DNA of 64,000 nucleotides. Origin: an uncultured Opitutaceae bacterium (GTDB taxonomy: Bacteria > Verrucomicrobiota > Verrucomicrobiia > Opitutales > Opitutaceae). Made by a program: the position numbers and the translations under genes. Shown here one piece after another: positions 19,412 to 28,075 of the stretch (the stretch's first letter is position 1; every line of letters starts with the position of its first letter). The stretch lies in contig OX638348.1 in NCBI GenBank assembly GCA_951813085.1, positions 372,001-436,000 on the forward strand, in the 5' to 3' direction. Under the pieces are notes generated by a model. That model searched no databases, was not told the DNA's origin, and saw only the letters and a list, made by a program, of their open reading frames with translations.

Positions 19412-19998
19412 TACTGCTAATCGATAACTACGACTCGTTCACCTATAATCTATATCAACGTTTTCTGATGTTGGAGGCGTCGGTGCGGGTCGTTCGAAAC
19501 GATGAGATCGATCTTGAGGAAATAGAGGCGCTCGATCCAGAGATGATCGTCATCTCGCCAGGTCCTGGTCGCCCCGAAAATGCAGGTATTAGCTTGGCTG
19601 TTATCGATCGCTTCAGCCGACGTATCCCGATTTTGGGTATTTGCTTGGGAATGCAAGTGATTGCTCAGGCTTTTTTGGGACGGATCATTCATGCTAGGCA
19701 ACCCGTTCATGGGAAAGTGAGGCCGATTAGTCATAAGGGCTCCGCCTTGTTCGATGGGCTCTCGAATCCACTCAATGTTACGCGCTACCATTCCTTGGTC
19801 GTAGATCGTGAATCCTTGCCTGATTGCTTCACGATCGATGCGGTTTCTGAATCGGGTGAAATTATGGCGCTTGCTCACCAGACGCTCGCGCTGTGGGGCG
19901 TGCAATTCCATCCGGAGGCCCTGCTGACGGATTGCGGATGCGAGCTGCTCGCCAATGCGGTCACGCTTTCTCGCAAGCGTAATAGAACGACGGTATGA
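19408..19998 (+). CDS. pabA: Aminodeoxychorismate synthase glutamine amidotransferase component
   Basis: PabA supplies ammonia from glutamine to PabB. ILLIDNYDSFTYNLYQ and VISPGPGRPENAG open the class I amidotransferase domain. The nucleophile is Cys79 in GICLGMQVIAQAFLG, and the His-Glu pair is in WGVQFHPEALLT. The next gene is clearly pabB and not trpE, so the folate role is favoured over TrpG, although amphibolic use for both pathways cannot be excluded. It overlaps both neighbours by four bases. Confidence 0.93.
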   Translation: MILLIDNYDSFTYNLYQRFLMLEASVRVVRNDEIDLEEIEALDPEMIVISPGPGRPENAGISLAVIDRFSRRIPILGICLGMQVIAQAFLGRIIHARQPVHGKVRPISHKGSALFDGLSNPLNVTRYHSLVVDRESLPDCFTIDAVSESGEIMALAHQTLALWGVQFHPEALLTDCGCELLANAVTLSRKRNRTTV

Positions 19999-21371
19999 TA
20001 GAGGAACGATTGGAATTCGCTCCTCCGCTGAATTGCCTATTTGGAACATTGCGGGAGCGTCCTGGAGCGATATGGCTCGATAGCGGTTTGCAACAGTACG
20101 GTTTGGGAAGGTATTCGATGGTGGTCGTCGATCCCATTAAAGAGATCGTTGTTCGAGGGGATGAGATCGAAGTTCTGGAAAAGGGTGGGAGGCGAGTTGA
20201 GTCGGGGGATCCGATCGAAGCGCTGCGAAGAGAAGCGAAAATAGATTCATCTCCGCGTGATACCGTAAAGCGGCCCCCTTTTTCAGGAGGGGCTGTAGGC
20301 TATGTTTCGTATGATTTCGGACGTCGCTTGAAGCCGGCGACGCTTTCGCGGCGAAACGAATCCTTAGTCCCTGAGGCTCGGTTTGGAGTCTATGATGCGG
20401 CTCTCGTTTGGGATCACGAAACCGGCGAGCTATTCGCGCGCGTTAGCGATCGATCGCTTGAACCGGAGAAAGCTCTTGAGAGAATGAAGGAAATAGTGGC
20501 TCATGCAATCCAGCCGACTAGTCGCTATGAATTTTCCGTGGGGAAGATCGAGTCGAACTTTACGCGTGAATTCTATTTTGACCGCGTAGAGCGAGCCCGT
20601 GACTACATTCGCGATGGGGAGATATATCAGGCGAATATTTCGCAACGCTTTAGCGCCCCTTTCGAAGGGAGCGCATTCGAATTGTATAGAAGACTGAGAG
20701 AGTCGAACCCTGCGCCTTATGCAGCGTATTTGAATTTTTGGGATGAGCAAATCTTGTCCTCTTCGCCAGAGCGATTCATCTGGCATGAAAATGGCGTCGT
20801 GAATACGCGACCGATCAAGGGTACGCGACCGAGGGGCGTGAACGATGCGGAGAACAGGGCCTATCGCGTAGAGTTGGAGCAATCTGAGAAAGATAGAGCG
20901 GAATTGCTAATGATCGTCGATCTGGAACGCAATGACCTGGGCCGCGTGTGCCAACCTGGTTCCATTGAAGTATCCGATTTGTATGGCTTGGAGAATTATG
21001 CGTCCGTGATGCATCAAACCGCTACCGTAAAGGGGGTCTTGCGTTCGGATAGAGATGCATTGGATTGCTTTGAGTCCATGTTCCCGGGAGGTTCCATTAC
21101 GGGTGCACCGAAGATTCGAGCGATGGAAATCATCGACGAGCTTGAATCGGGCGATCGAGGTGTCTATACGGGTTCAATCGGCTATATTGGATTTGATGGG
21201 ACTGCGGATTTCAATATAGCAATTAGAACAATGCGAATTGCCGACAGTGAACTTTCATTCAGCGTAGGAGGGGGTGTGGTCTGGGATAGCAACCCAAAAT
21301 CTGAATACGAGGAAACACTCCACAAGGCCCGGGCCATGTTTGATGCTCTAGGAAGGAAGCGGGATGAATGA
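19995..21371 (+). CDS. pabB: Aminodeoxychorismate synthase component I
   Basis: PabB aminates chorismate to 4-amino-4-deoxychorismate. The 458-residue chorismate-binding domain contains the diagnostic TRPIKGTRPRG, where the lysine distinguishes PabB from anthranilate synthase. It also has IYQANISQRFSAPFEG, ELLMIVDLERNDLGRVC, MFPGGSITGAPKIRAMEII and YTGSIGYIGFDGTADFNIAIRT. It is encoded between pabA and pabC with overlapping ends (it overlaps pabC by 8 bases). Length and motifs are normal. Confidence 0.96.
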   Translation: MIEERLEFAPPLNCLFGTLRERPGAIWLDSGLQQYGLGRYSMVVVDPIKEIVVRGDEIEVLEKGGRRVESGDPIEALRREAKIDSSPRDTVKRPPFSGGAVGYVSYDFGRRLKPATLSRRNESLVPEARFGVYDAALVWDHETGELFARVSDRSLEPEKALERMKEIVAHAIQPTSRYEFSVGKIESNFTREFYFDRVERARDYIRDGEIYQANISQRFSAPFEGSAFELYRRLRESNPAPYAAYLNFWDEQILSSSPERFIWHENGVVNTRPIKGTRPRGVNDAENRAYRVELEQSEKDRAELLMIVDLERNDLGRVCQPGSIEVSDLYGLENYASVMHQTATVKGVLRSDRDALDCFESMFPGGSITGAPKIRAMEIIDELESGDRGVYTGSIGYIGFDGTADFNIAIRTMRIADSELSFSVGGGVVWDSNPKSEYEETLHKARAMFDALGRKRDE

Positions 21372-22200
21372 AATGATCATAAATGGAGAACGTGCCTCGG
21401 GCGACCAAGTTTCCTTGGGTGTGCGGAGTGAAACGTTCGCCTATGGTTTCGGAATTTTTGAAACTATAAAATTCAAGGACGGGAAGGCTTGCTTTTTACG
21501 AGAGCACCTTTCTCGTTTGAAACGAGCCGCGACTCGGGCAAGCCTGGGTATCCCTTTTTCGGATCGCGAGCTTTGGGAACAGTCTATTTCCTTGTTTGAA
21601 GCGAATGGACTGGTAGATGGCGTATTCAAGATCGTGGTTACTAGCGATGGGTCAAATAGCGCGTTTTTGATGTTCATTAGGAATGTCGGTGGGACCCACT
21701 CGCAGGAGCCCGAACGTCTCAGAATTTCTGCTGTTACCAAAGCATCGACTGCGTTTACAACCCGGCACAAAACGCTCAATTACATGGAGAACCTGCTGGA
21801 GTTGAAAGCGGCCCAGGCTCGCGGATTCGACGAGTGCGTATTTTGCAATGAGAGAAATGAGCTAACGGAGTGCGCTACTGCCAATCTCTTCTTTTTCAAG
21901 GAGGGCGTATTGAAAACGCCAGCGCAGGATTGCGGTCTATTAGAAGGCGTCATCCGAGGGCGTGTAATTCGCATCGCAGGTGAAATGGGGATGCGGGTAG
22001 AGGAAGGGGCGTTTCCGCCTGAGGAATTGCTTCAAGCCGACGAGGTGTTCATTTCAAGTTCTGGAAAGGGAATCGCGAGCGTGGCGAGCGTGGATTATGG
22101 CCAGACTTTCGCATTCCCTCAGATTCGATCAAAGCAGGTGGCTCGTTTGGTGGAAGCGCTTGAAATAGCGGAAAGCGATAGCTTGAAGTACTCTCCCTGA
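21364..22200 (+). CDS. pabC: 4-amino-4-deoxychorismate lyase (class IV PLP enzyme)
   Basis: PabC releases pyruvate from aminodeoxychorismate to give p-aminobenzoate. The class IV aminotransferase fold is visible: ETFAYGFGIFETIKFKDG near the N-terminus, KTLNYMENLLELKAAQARG with the PLP lysine, and TECATANLFFFKEG and CGLLEGVIRGRVI as cofactor-binding motifs. The position right after pabAB supports PabC over branched-chain or D-amino-acid aminotransferase. The start overlaps pabB. Confidence 0.93.
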   Translation: MNEMIINGERASGDQVSLGVRSETFAYGFGIFETIKFKDGKACFLREHLSRLKRAATRASLGIPFSDRELWEQSISLFEANGLVDGVFKIVVTSDGSNSAFLMFIRNVGGTHSQEPERLRISAVTKASTAFTTRHKTLNYMENLLELKAAQARGFDECVFCNERNELTECATANLFFFKEGVLKTPAQDCGLLEGVIRGRVIRIAGEMGMRVEEGAFPPEELLQADEVFISSSGKGIASVASVDYGQTFAFPQIRSKQVARLVEALEIAESDSLKYSP

Positions 22201-22202
22201 CG

Positions 22203-23036
22203 ATGGCGGCCTTATTGAAATTGGGAGACCTCAGTTGGCCGGTTGGCGCTCGTACGGGCGTGTTCGGTGTACTGAATATCACTCCGGACAGTTTTTCGGA
22301 TGGGGGACAGTTCTTCGATTTGGAAGGGGCGGTAGAATGCGGTAAGCAGCTTGTCGTCGATGGCGCTGACGTCGTCGACGTCGGAGGTGAATCGACGCGT
22401 CCTGGCTACGAGGCGGTGACGGAAGATGAGGAGATCGCGCGTGTAGTTCCGGTGATTGAGTCGTTAGTATCGTTCGAGGCGTTCCCTCCGATATCCGTTG
22501 ATACGACGAAGCCAGAAGTGGCTCGGGCGGCGATTCACGCCGGGGCGACAATCGTGAACGACATATGGGGATTCATGAAAGAGCCGGCTCTCGCTTCGAT
22601 TGTTGCGGAATCCAAGGTGTCGTGCGTCCTGATGCACAATGCGCGCGGAGGTTGGCTCAAGGATGATACGATCGATTCGATTCTCGCGTATTGGGACGAA
22701 TCGATTTCAATTTGCGAGCGCGAGGGCGTTCCTGAGGATCGAATATTGCTAGATCCGGGTATCGGATTTACCGATACGCGTGATCAGGATCTGTCGATTC
22801 TCCGTGAGCTTGGGCGGCTTCGCGCATTTGGTTTTCCCTTGTTGTTGGGAACGTCGCGGAAACGCATTGTTGGGGAATTTATGGCGTTGCCAATTGCAGA
22901 ACGTTTTGAGACGACGCTAGCGACTACGGCATTGGCGGTTGAGTCCGGTGTCGACTTTGTTCGCGTCCATGATGTAAAGGGAAATGCAAGAGTCGCGGCG
23001 ATGGCGGATCTCATATGTAGGAGAGCAGATGGATAG
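22203..23036 (+). CDS. folP: Dihydropteroate synthase
   Basis: FolP joins p-aminobenzoate to dihydropterin pyrophosphate and is the sulfonamide target. The signatures are GVLNITPDSFSDGG, VDVGGESTRPGYEAV, SVDTTKPEVARAAIHAGATIVNDIWG, ILLDPGIGF, LLLGTSRKRIVG and the terminal VRVHDVKGN. At 277 residues the length is normal. It starts two bases after the pabC stop and overlaps folB by eight bases. Confidence 0.97.
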   Translation: MAALLKLGDLSWPVGARTGVFGVLNITPDSFSDGGQFFDLEGAVECGKQLVVDGADVVDVGGESTRPGYEAVTEDEEIARVVPVIESLVSFEAFPPISVDTTKPEVARAAIHAGATIVNDIWGFMKEPALASIVAESKVSCVLMHNARGGWLKDDTIDSILAYWDESISICEREGVPEDRILLDPGIGFTDTRDQDLSILRELGRLRAFGFPLLLGTSRKRIVGEFMALPIAERFETTLATTALAVESGVDFVRVHDVKGNARVAAMADLICRRADG

Positions 23037-23394
23037 GATAAAACTGAATCGCATAGAACTGACCGGCTCGATTGGAGCGCTGGATGTTGAAAAAACCAGC
23101 TCGCAACGGTACTGGGTTTCCATTGAAATCAGGGTGGATCTGTCCGTGGCTGGAAAGAGCGATCGGTTGGAAGACACCATCGACTACGCAGACGTATTCG
23201 CTATGAGTGAATCTCTTATGAGGGAGTCGAATTGCGATTTAATTGAAACCTATGCCGATCGACTAGCGAGAGCGGTTCTAGAACGGCATGAAATCGCGAT
23301 TGAGGTGGTGATAGAGGTCTTAAAGCCAGATGCGCCAATCGATGGAAATTTTGAATCTGTCGGTATCGAAATAACGAGGACGCGAGGTGGCTGA
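23029..23394 (+). CDS. folB: Dihydroneopterin aldolase
   Basis: FolB cleaves dihydroneopterin to hydroxymethyl-dihydropterin and glycolaldehyde. The 121-residue protein starts at MDRIKLNRIELTGSIGALDVEK, within the last codons of folP. A start further upstream at 22984 would only add residues from the folP overlap. TIDYADVFAMSESLM and LIETYADRLARAVLE match the conserved middle of the family, and EVLKPDAPIDGNFESVGIEITR its end. The usual Tyr/Glu substrate region near residue 15-20 is diverged (GSIGALDVEK in place of GYHGVLPEE). The operon position makes the assignment strong. Confidence 0.88.
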   Translation: MDRIKLNRIELTGSIGALDVEKTSSQRYWVSIEIRVDLSVAGKSDRLEDTIDYADVFAMSESLMRESNCDLIETYADRLARAVLERHEIAIEVVIEVLKPDAPIDGNFESVGIEITRTRGG

Positions 23395-24235
23395 CGTAGT
23401 TTTAGGATTGGGAAGCAATTTAGGCGATCGCTCAGGATTTTTGAAAGCGGGCGTCAGGGAGATTGGCGATTTGGATACGACCCAGGTTCGCGCAGTTTCT
23501 TCCATTTATCGAACGGATCCAGTAGGACCCATCGATCAAGGCGATTTTTTCAATATAGCGGTCCGTGCCGAAACGGACCTCTCTCCCACCGAGTTGCTGT
23601 CTGCAACGTTAGAGATCGAGCAAGCCAATGGCCGATCACGTTCTGAGCGGTGGGGTCCGAGAACGTTGGATATCGATATTCTCACATACGATTCCCTGAA
23701 GCTGACCTCGGAGGAGCTAACGATTCCCCATCCTCGCGCTCGAGAGCGAGCGTTTGTTTTGGCTCCATTGAGCGAGCTTGATCCTACGTTGCGCCTTGAA
23801 GGCGAACCTGTGAACGCACTTTTAAGAGAGCTGGGGGATCCTGGTGTGGATCGTTTGATTCCATTTCGGAAGTGCCAAACCGTGGGGATTGTCGGAGCCA
23901 GTTTCAATGCGGGACGGTACTCGAATAGAGCCCAAAGGCTGCTGATGGAAAAGGGACATTCCGTTGTTCCGGTGTCCGCTCGAGATGAGGATATTCTCGG
24001 TGTTCCGCGCTATCGCCGATTGAGGGATTTCGGAGGTTCGATTGATACCGTAACCCTTTATCTCTCGCCCCCGCAACAGAGGGATATCTTGGACGATTTG
24101 CTAGAGGCAGAACCAGGTCGGGTAATATTCAACCCAGGGACGGAGTCACTCGAAACGCAAAGAACGCTTGCAGAGAATCGAATACCCTTTGAAGCCGCCT
24201 GTACTCTCGTTATGCTGCAAACGGGTCAATTTTGA
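23387..24235 (+). CDS. folK: HPPK (FolK) fused to a C-terminal CoA-binding domain
   Basis: Residues 1 to ~160 are hydroxymethyl-dihydropterin pyrophosphokinase: VLGLGSNLGDRSGFL, SSIYRTDPVGPIDQGDFFNIAV, RWGPRTLDIDILTYD and PHPRARERAFVLAPLSEL. Residues ~165-282 are a second Rossmann-like domain of the CoA_binding_2/YccU type: TVGIVGASFNAGRYSNRAQRLLMEKGHSVVPVS, DTVTLYLSPPQQ and VIFNPGTESLETQRTLAENRI. The open frame is continuous with no sign of a frameshift between them. The start is GTG at 23387, eight bases inside folB, and is followed immediately by ADVVLGLGSN. This fusion is unusual; FolK is normally single-domain or fused to FolB or FolP. The operon ends here. Confidence 0.93.
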   Translation: MADVVLGLGSNLGDRSGFLKAGVREIGDLDTTQVRAVSSIYRTDPVGPIDQGDFFNIAVRAETDLSPTELLSATLEIEQANGRSRSERWGPRTLDIDILTYDSLKLTSEELTIPHPRARERAFVLAPLSELDPTLRLEGEPVNALLRELGDPGVDRLIPFRKCQTVGIVGASFNAGRYSNRAQRLLMEKGHSVVPVSARDEDILGVPRYRRLRDFGGSIDTVTLYLSPPQQRDILDDLLEAEPGRVIFNPGTESLETQRTLAENRIPFEAACTLVMLQTGQF

Positions 24236-24361
24236 ATGGCGTCGCTGGCAAAATCAGCGCTTTGGCTGTACCTTAGCGTTGCTCGCGACTGCTCGAGGTA
24301 ATTAGACGAAAGCAGCTTTCGGTGGCGAATAGTACCTGGATGAATCGAAAATAAAACCTGC

Positions 24362-24877
24362 GTGGAGACGTCTGAAACAACTGATTGGAAAGCTTTTTTC
24401 GACCACTACGGATCTAAGATGCTGCTATTCGCTAAACAGTTTGCACGTAACCAAGAGGATGCGGAAGATATTGTCCAAGAAGCATTTAAACGCTTTTGGA
24501 AATCGGACTGCCGAAACGATGAGAATACCGTTTCCCTCTTGTTTGGGAGCGTTCGTTGGGCTGCTCTCGACTTTCTGCGTAGAAATGAGCGCCGTCGAAA
24601 ACGAGAGGAAACTGCGGCTGCCTCTGACTTCGCTTTGCGGGACTGCCACCTGTTCGAGTATGGGATCGAAAAGGAAGAGTTAGCGCTTCGCGTACAGAAT
24701 GCGCTCGAGAAGCTGCCGGATGCTCAAAGGCAGATCGTGACGCTGAAAATTTTGGGGGAACTCACCTATGAGCAAATTGGCGAGACCTTGGGAATTTCTC
24801 CCAATACTGCGTCATCGCGGTACCGGTACGCTCTAGGAGCGCTGAAACGAAAACTAGGGAATGAAAGCTATGCTTAA
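24362..24877 (+). CDS. ECF-family RNA polymerase sigma factor
   Basis: A 171-residue sigma factor of the extracytoplasmic function type. Region 2 contains LFAKQFARNQEDAEDIVQEAFKRFW with the -10 recognition helix and RWAALDFLRRNERRRKR. Region 4 contains LEKLPDAQRQIVTLKILGELTYEQIGETLGISPNTASSRYRYALGALK with its helix-turn-helix. I use the GTG start at 24362. The next gene overlaps by 17 bases and encodes a single-span membrane protein, the usual sigma/anti-sigma arrangement. Target genes cannot be read. Confidence 0.93.
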   Translation: METSETTDWKAFFDHYGSKMLLFAKQFARNQEDAEDIVQEAFKRFWKSDCRNDENTVSLLFGSVRWAALDFLRRNERRRKREETAAASDFALRDCHLFEYGIEKEELALRVQNALEKLPDAQRQIVTLKILGELTYEQIGETLGISPNTASSRYRYALGALKRKLGNESYA

Positions 24878-25355
24878 TCAAGAAGAGAAAGAATTCGAGC
24901 GCCTCCTGGCGAGCCTCCGTCCGAAAGCGCCCAGGAAGGAGTTTCATGATCGCCTAAATGTTGAAATGGATGATGGCGCCGTGTCCATTAGCTGGCCTGT
25001 CCGCCCTGGAGCATTCATTGCAGGCGCATCTATTCTCGCGGCGTCGTTCGTCGTTGTTTTTTACTTGAGCCGTAGTGAACCTGCCTCACCCGCTCTCCCT
25101 GTCGAGTCGCTTGAGCAGGCTGTTTCGGGACCCACGGCGCCTCAATTGGACGGGTATCGGCTGGTCGAGGAGAACAGCGAATTGATCGAGCTCAACCAAG
25201 GCCCGATATATCTCGACGAAGAGGGCCAATCGGTCAGGGAGGTGAGCCTTCGGTACCTGGACACGAGGATTTTGAAGAATCCGAATGACGATACCGAGAT
25301 CAAGATGCAATCCCATCGGGAGGAGTCGCACATCATTCCCGCTTCTGAGGAGTGA
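24861..25355 (+). CDS. Single-span membrane protein, probable partner of the ECF sigma factor
   Basis: A 164-residue protein with a cytoplasmic N-terminus of ~45 residues (EEKEFERLLASLRPKAPRKEFHDRL), one membrane segment at ~50-70 (GAFIAGASILAASFVVVFYL) and a periplasmic domain with YRLVEENSELIELNQGPIY. It overlaps the sigma gene, as anti-sigma factors do, but lacks the His-Cys-Cys zinc anti-sigma motif. An anti-sigma or sigma-associated sensory role is inferred from position and topology. The short motif PRKEFHDRL resembles the start of anti-sigma-like proteins of PVC bacteria. Confidence 0.65.
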   Translation: MKAMLNQEEKEFERLLASLRPKAPRKEFHDRLNVEMDDGAVSISWPVRPGAFIAGASILAASFVVVFYLSRSEPASPALPVESLEQAVSGPTAPQLDGYRLVEENSELIELNQGPIYLDEEGQSVREVSLRYLDTRILKNPNDDTEIKMQSHREESHIIPASEE

Positions 25356-25385
25356 AGAGGCAGGTGTTGCTTGCAAAGATTGCGT

Positions 25386-25859
25386 CTAGTCGGCGATGAC
25401 CCAATAGTAGCGGCCATCGGCAATTTTGCGAAATTGCCCTGAAGATAAGCTGCCATCGTCTATGATCGCATCCGCCTTCAGTATGTCCTCTTCAAGGAGG
25501 GTGGGAGAGTCGACGCCAACGCCGGAAGTGATTCCGCTATCGAATTGCTCGAAGTCCCAGTTGCCACCCATGGGGGTTTTAGTTTCGAAGAACCGTTCTG
25601 AAAAATAGCCGGCCATTTCAGATGGAGATACGCCTGAGGACGTGTCGGGTGGCCAAAGTCCTGATTCCATTATGTAAGTTTCCGTGGCGGCGGATAGGGT
25701 GCGGATGTCTCGAGCGAAAGATGCTGCTCTTGAGTTTCGCGTTACCTTCAAGAAAGTCGGGACAGCCATGGCTGCCATGAGTCCAATGACCGAAACGGCA
25801 ATGAGAAGCTCGATAATGGTAAATCCACGCTTTGATCTTCGTTTTTGAGGATTGTTCAT
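25386..25859 (-). CDS. Type II/IV pilin-like protein with prepilin motif
   Basis: After a short basic leader (NPQKRRSKRG) comes the class III signal GFTIIELLIAVSVIGLMAAMAVP, cleaved after Gly and methylated at Phe, with the conserved Glu5. The rest (~130 residues) is a globular pseudopilin domain with TLSAATETYIMESGLWPPD and GGNWDFEQ, resembling GspG/PilE-type proteins of Verrucomicrobiota, and a closing RYYWVIAD. The start at 25859 gives a normal short leader; an upstream in-frame start at 25910 adds 17 polar residues. It lies alone, convergent with the sigma operon. It needs a prepilin peptidase and assembly proteins, and the pilMNOQ operon at 57.6-62 kb is damaged. Confidence 0.88.
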   Translation of the reverse strand: MNNPQKRRSKRGFTIIELLIAVSVIGLMAAMAVPTFLKVTRNSRAASFARDIRTLSAATETYIMESGLWPPDTSSGVSPSEMAGYFSERFFETKTPMGGNWDFEQFDSGITSGVGVDSPTLLEEDILKADAIIDDGSLSSGQFRKIADGRYYWVIAD

Positions 25860-26099
25860 GCGATTGGTTTCGGTTTTTCGATCAGGCTTTCTGGTTGGGT
25901 TGCAGCGCAATTGTGGCGTCGTTTCTTAGTTACGGTTGAATTCGGGGATACGCTTAGAGTAAATTGGGCGGATTGCGGTAAAAAGGGATATTCGCGCCAG
26001 GAGCGCTCAACCGATATAGGCGCCAACCTCTAGGTTCCCTAGGAGCTAGTCCTGCTGTAGGATGCAGCGCTATCCGCACCCGCTGAGAATTGGAATCGG

Positions 26100-27926
26100 C
26101 TATAGCGACTCCTTTAGCGTTTCCAACTCCTCCCATCGAGCGAATATTCTCTCGGATTCGTTCTCCAGATTGGCGAGTTCTACCTTCGCGGACTCTGCGT
26201 AGCCTGGATTCTCTTTATAGGTCTGCGGGCTTGCCAGCTTATCAGCGATCTCGGCCTTGCGAGCATCGATGCGCTCAATCTCCGATGGAATCGAATCCAG
26301 CTCCGCTTGCTCGCTCTTAGTGAATTTGCGGGGTCTGATTTTCCAATTCGATCGAGTTGATTTCTTCTTTGGCGAGCGGCCTGAGTCGAGCGGCTTGGAT
26401 TCATTGAGCCAATCGTCGTAGCCCCCATTGAACTCGCGAGCGATTCCGCCTTTTTGGATTATAACGAGGTTGGTAACCGTATTTTCTAGAAAGGCTCTAT
26501 CGTGGCTCACGAGAATGAGCGTTCCGGGAAACTCGGTGACTCGTTCTTCCAGCAATTCAAGCGTCTCCATATCGAGGTCGTTGGTGGGCTCGTCGAGAAC
26601 GATCAGGTTGGCGGGCTTGGTGAATAGCTTGGCGAGCAGGAGGCGGTTGCGTTCCCCTCCAGACAAGGTCTTGATCGATGCTCTCGCTTGCTCAGGCGTG
26701 AATAGGAAGTCCTGCAGATAGGAGATTACGTGGCGACTGCGTCCGTTTATGGAAAGGGATTCGTTTCCGTCGCCTATATTTTCGAATAGTGTAGTTTCAT
26801 CGTCGAGCTGCTCTCGCAGCTGGTCGAAGTAGGCAATCTCGAGCTTCGTTCCATGCTCGATGGTTCCCGAGAATGGGGCGATCTGCCCTAGCAAGACTTT
26901 GATCAAAGTCGACTTTCCGGAACCGTTCGGCCCCACAATACCGATTCGATCACCCCTCATGATTTCCAGCGAAAAGGGTTTCAGCGCCTCGAAATCCCCA
27001 AGTCTTACATTCACGCCCTCCGCAGAGATGACTTTTCGGCCCGATTGCTCGGCATTGCTTAGGTTGAGCGACGCCTTGCCCTGACGCGTTCGGCGGTCCG
27101 CCCTTTCGGCTCTTAATTGCTTGAGGGCTCGTACTCGACCTTCATTCCTGGTCCGCCTGGCCTTGATTCCCTGGCGGAGCCATGCCTCTTCCTTAGATAG
27201 CTTTTTGTCGAATGCCGATTGATTCCTAGCCTCTGCTTCCAGCAATTCCGCCTTTCGAATCAGATAGGTGTCGTAGTCGCAGTTGAAACTGCGAAGCGCG
27301 GCCAGATCAACTTCTACGATTCGCGTCGATAGGGCGCGGATAAAGGAGCGATCATGAGTCACGAAAATGAGAGCCATGTCTCCCTTTTTCAGGAATTCCT
27401 CCAACCATTGAATCGATTCGATATCCATGTGATTCGTCGGCTCGTCGAGCGCCAGGATCGCCGGTTCTCCAACGATTGCTTTTCCCAAAAGGACGCGACG
27501 CTTCATCCCCCCGGAAAGCGATTCGAATTCAGATTGCAAGTCCAGTTCCAGTTCATCCGCGATTCGTTGCTCCATTTTCCATTGAAGCTCGGTATCGAGG
27601 CTATCGACGGACTCTCCTTCCCGAACGCTGCGAAGCATTGAACCAGTTTCTCCGAACCCGCTGGCGATCACGTCGAACACGGCGCCTGCCGTATCGCTTG
27701 GAATGTCTTGTTGAAGCGTCGCGGCGAATCCGCCGTTGGGAAATGAGACGGAGCCTGAATTCAATCCGTGGTCGCCGTTGATCGCCTTGAGCAGTGTCGA
27801 CTTGCCTGAGCCGTTTCTTCCCAGCACGCAAACCCGCTCTCCCTTTTCGATGTGCAACGAAACGCTCTCAAGCACGGGAGGGCCGCTAAAACGGATCGTA
27901 ACGTCTGTTAGGCTTACAACGGGCAT
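26100..27926 (-). CDS. ABC-F ATPase, Uup-like
   Basis: A 608-residue soluble tandem ATPase with no membrane segments, the ABC-F layout of ribosome-associated proteins. Domain 1 has Walker A (LGRNGSGKSTLL), signature SLSGGMKRRVLLG and Walker B LALDEPTNHMD. The inter-domain linker (~220-310) is rich in Arg and Glu. Domain 2 has GPNGSGKSTLI, TLSGGERNRLLLA and IVLDEPTNDLD. A C-terminal ~90-residue extension predicted as coiled coil (SEIERIDARKAEIADKL, then ELANLENESERIFARWEEL) is typical of Uup. A second ABC-F gene with a different tail lies at 42148-44112. Confidence 0.92.
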   Translation of the reverse strand: MPVVSLTDVTIRFSGPPVLESVSLHIEKGERVCVLGRNGSGKSTLLKAINGDHGLNSGSVSFPNGGFAATLQQDIPSDTAGAVFDVIASGFGETGSMLRSVREGESVDSLDTELQWKMEQRIADELELDLQSEFESLSGGMKRRVLLGKAIVGEPAILALDEPTNHMDIESIQWLEEFLKKGDMALIFVTHDRSFIRALSTRIVEVDLAALRSFNCDYDTYLIRKAELLEAEARNQSAFDKKLSKEEAWLRQGIKARRTRNEGRVRALKQLRAERADRRTRQGKASLNLSNAEQSGRKVISAEGVNVRLGDFEALKPFSLEIMRGDRIGIVGPNGSGKSTLIKVLLGQIAPFSGTIEHGTKLEIAYFDQLREQLDDETTLFENIGDGNESLSINGRSRHVISYLQDFLFTPEQARASIKTLSGGERNRLLLAKLFTKPANLIVLDEPTNDLDMETLELLEERVTEFPGTLILVSHDRAFLENTVTNLVIIQKGGIAREFNGGYDDWLNESKPLDSGRSPKKKSTRSNWKIRPRKFTKSEQAELDSIPSEIERIDARKAEIADKLASPQTYKENPGYAESAKVELANLENESERIFARWEELETLKESL

Positions 27927-28075
27927 AGAAGTCGAACATGTGATCGCTTTCGCCTATGATTGCAATTCCTTGAATGCTTCTAGGAGCGAATTTCTTAGTA
28001 TCAAGGATCTATCTTTAGCTTGAAAGGCGATGAACGCTCGATCACTGGTAAAAGGTCTCCCAAAAACCTCGCTCC

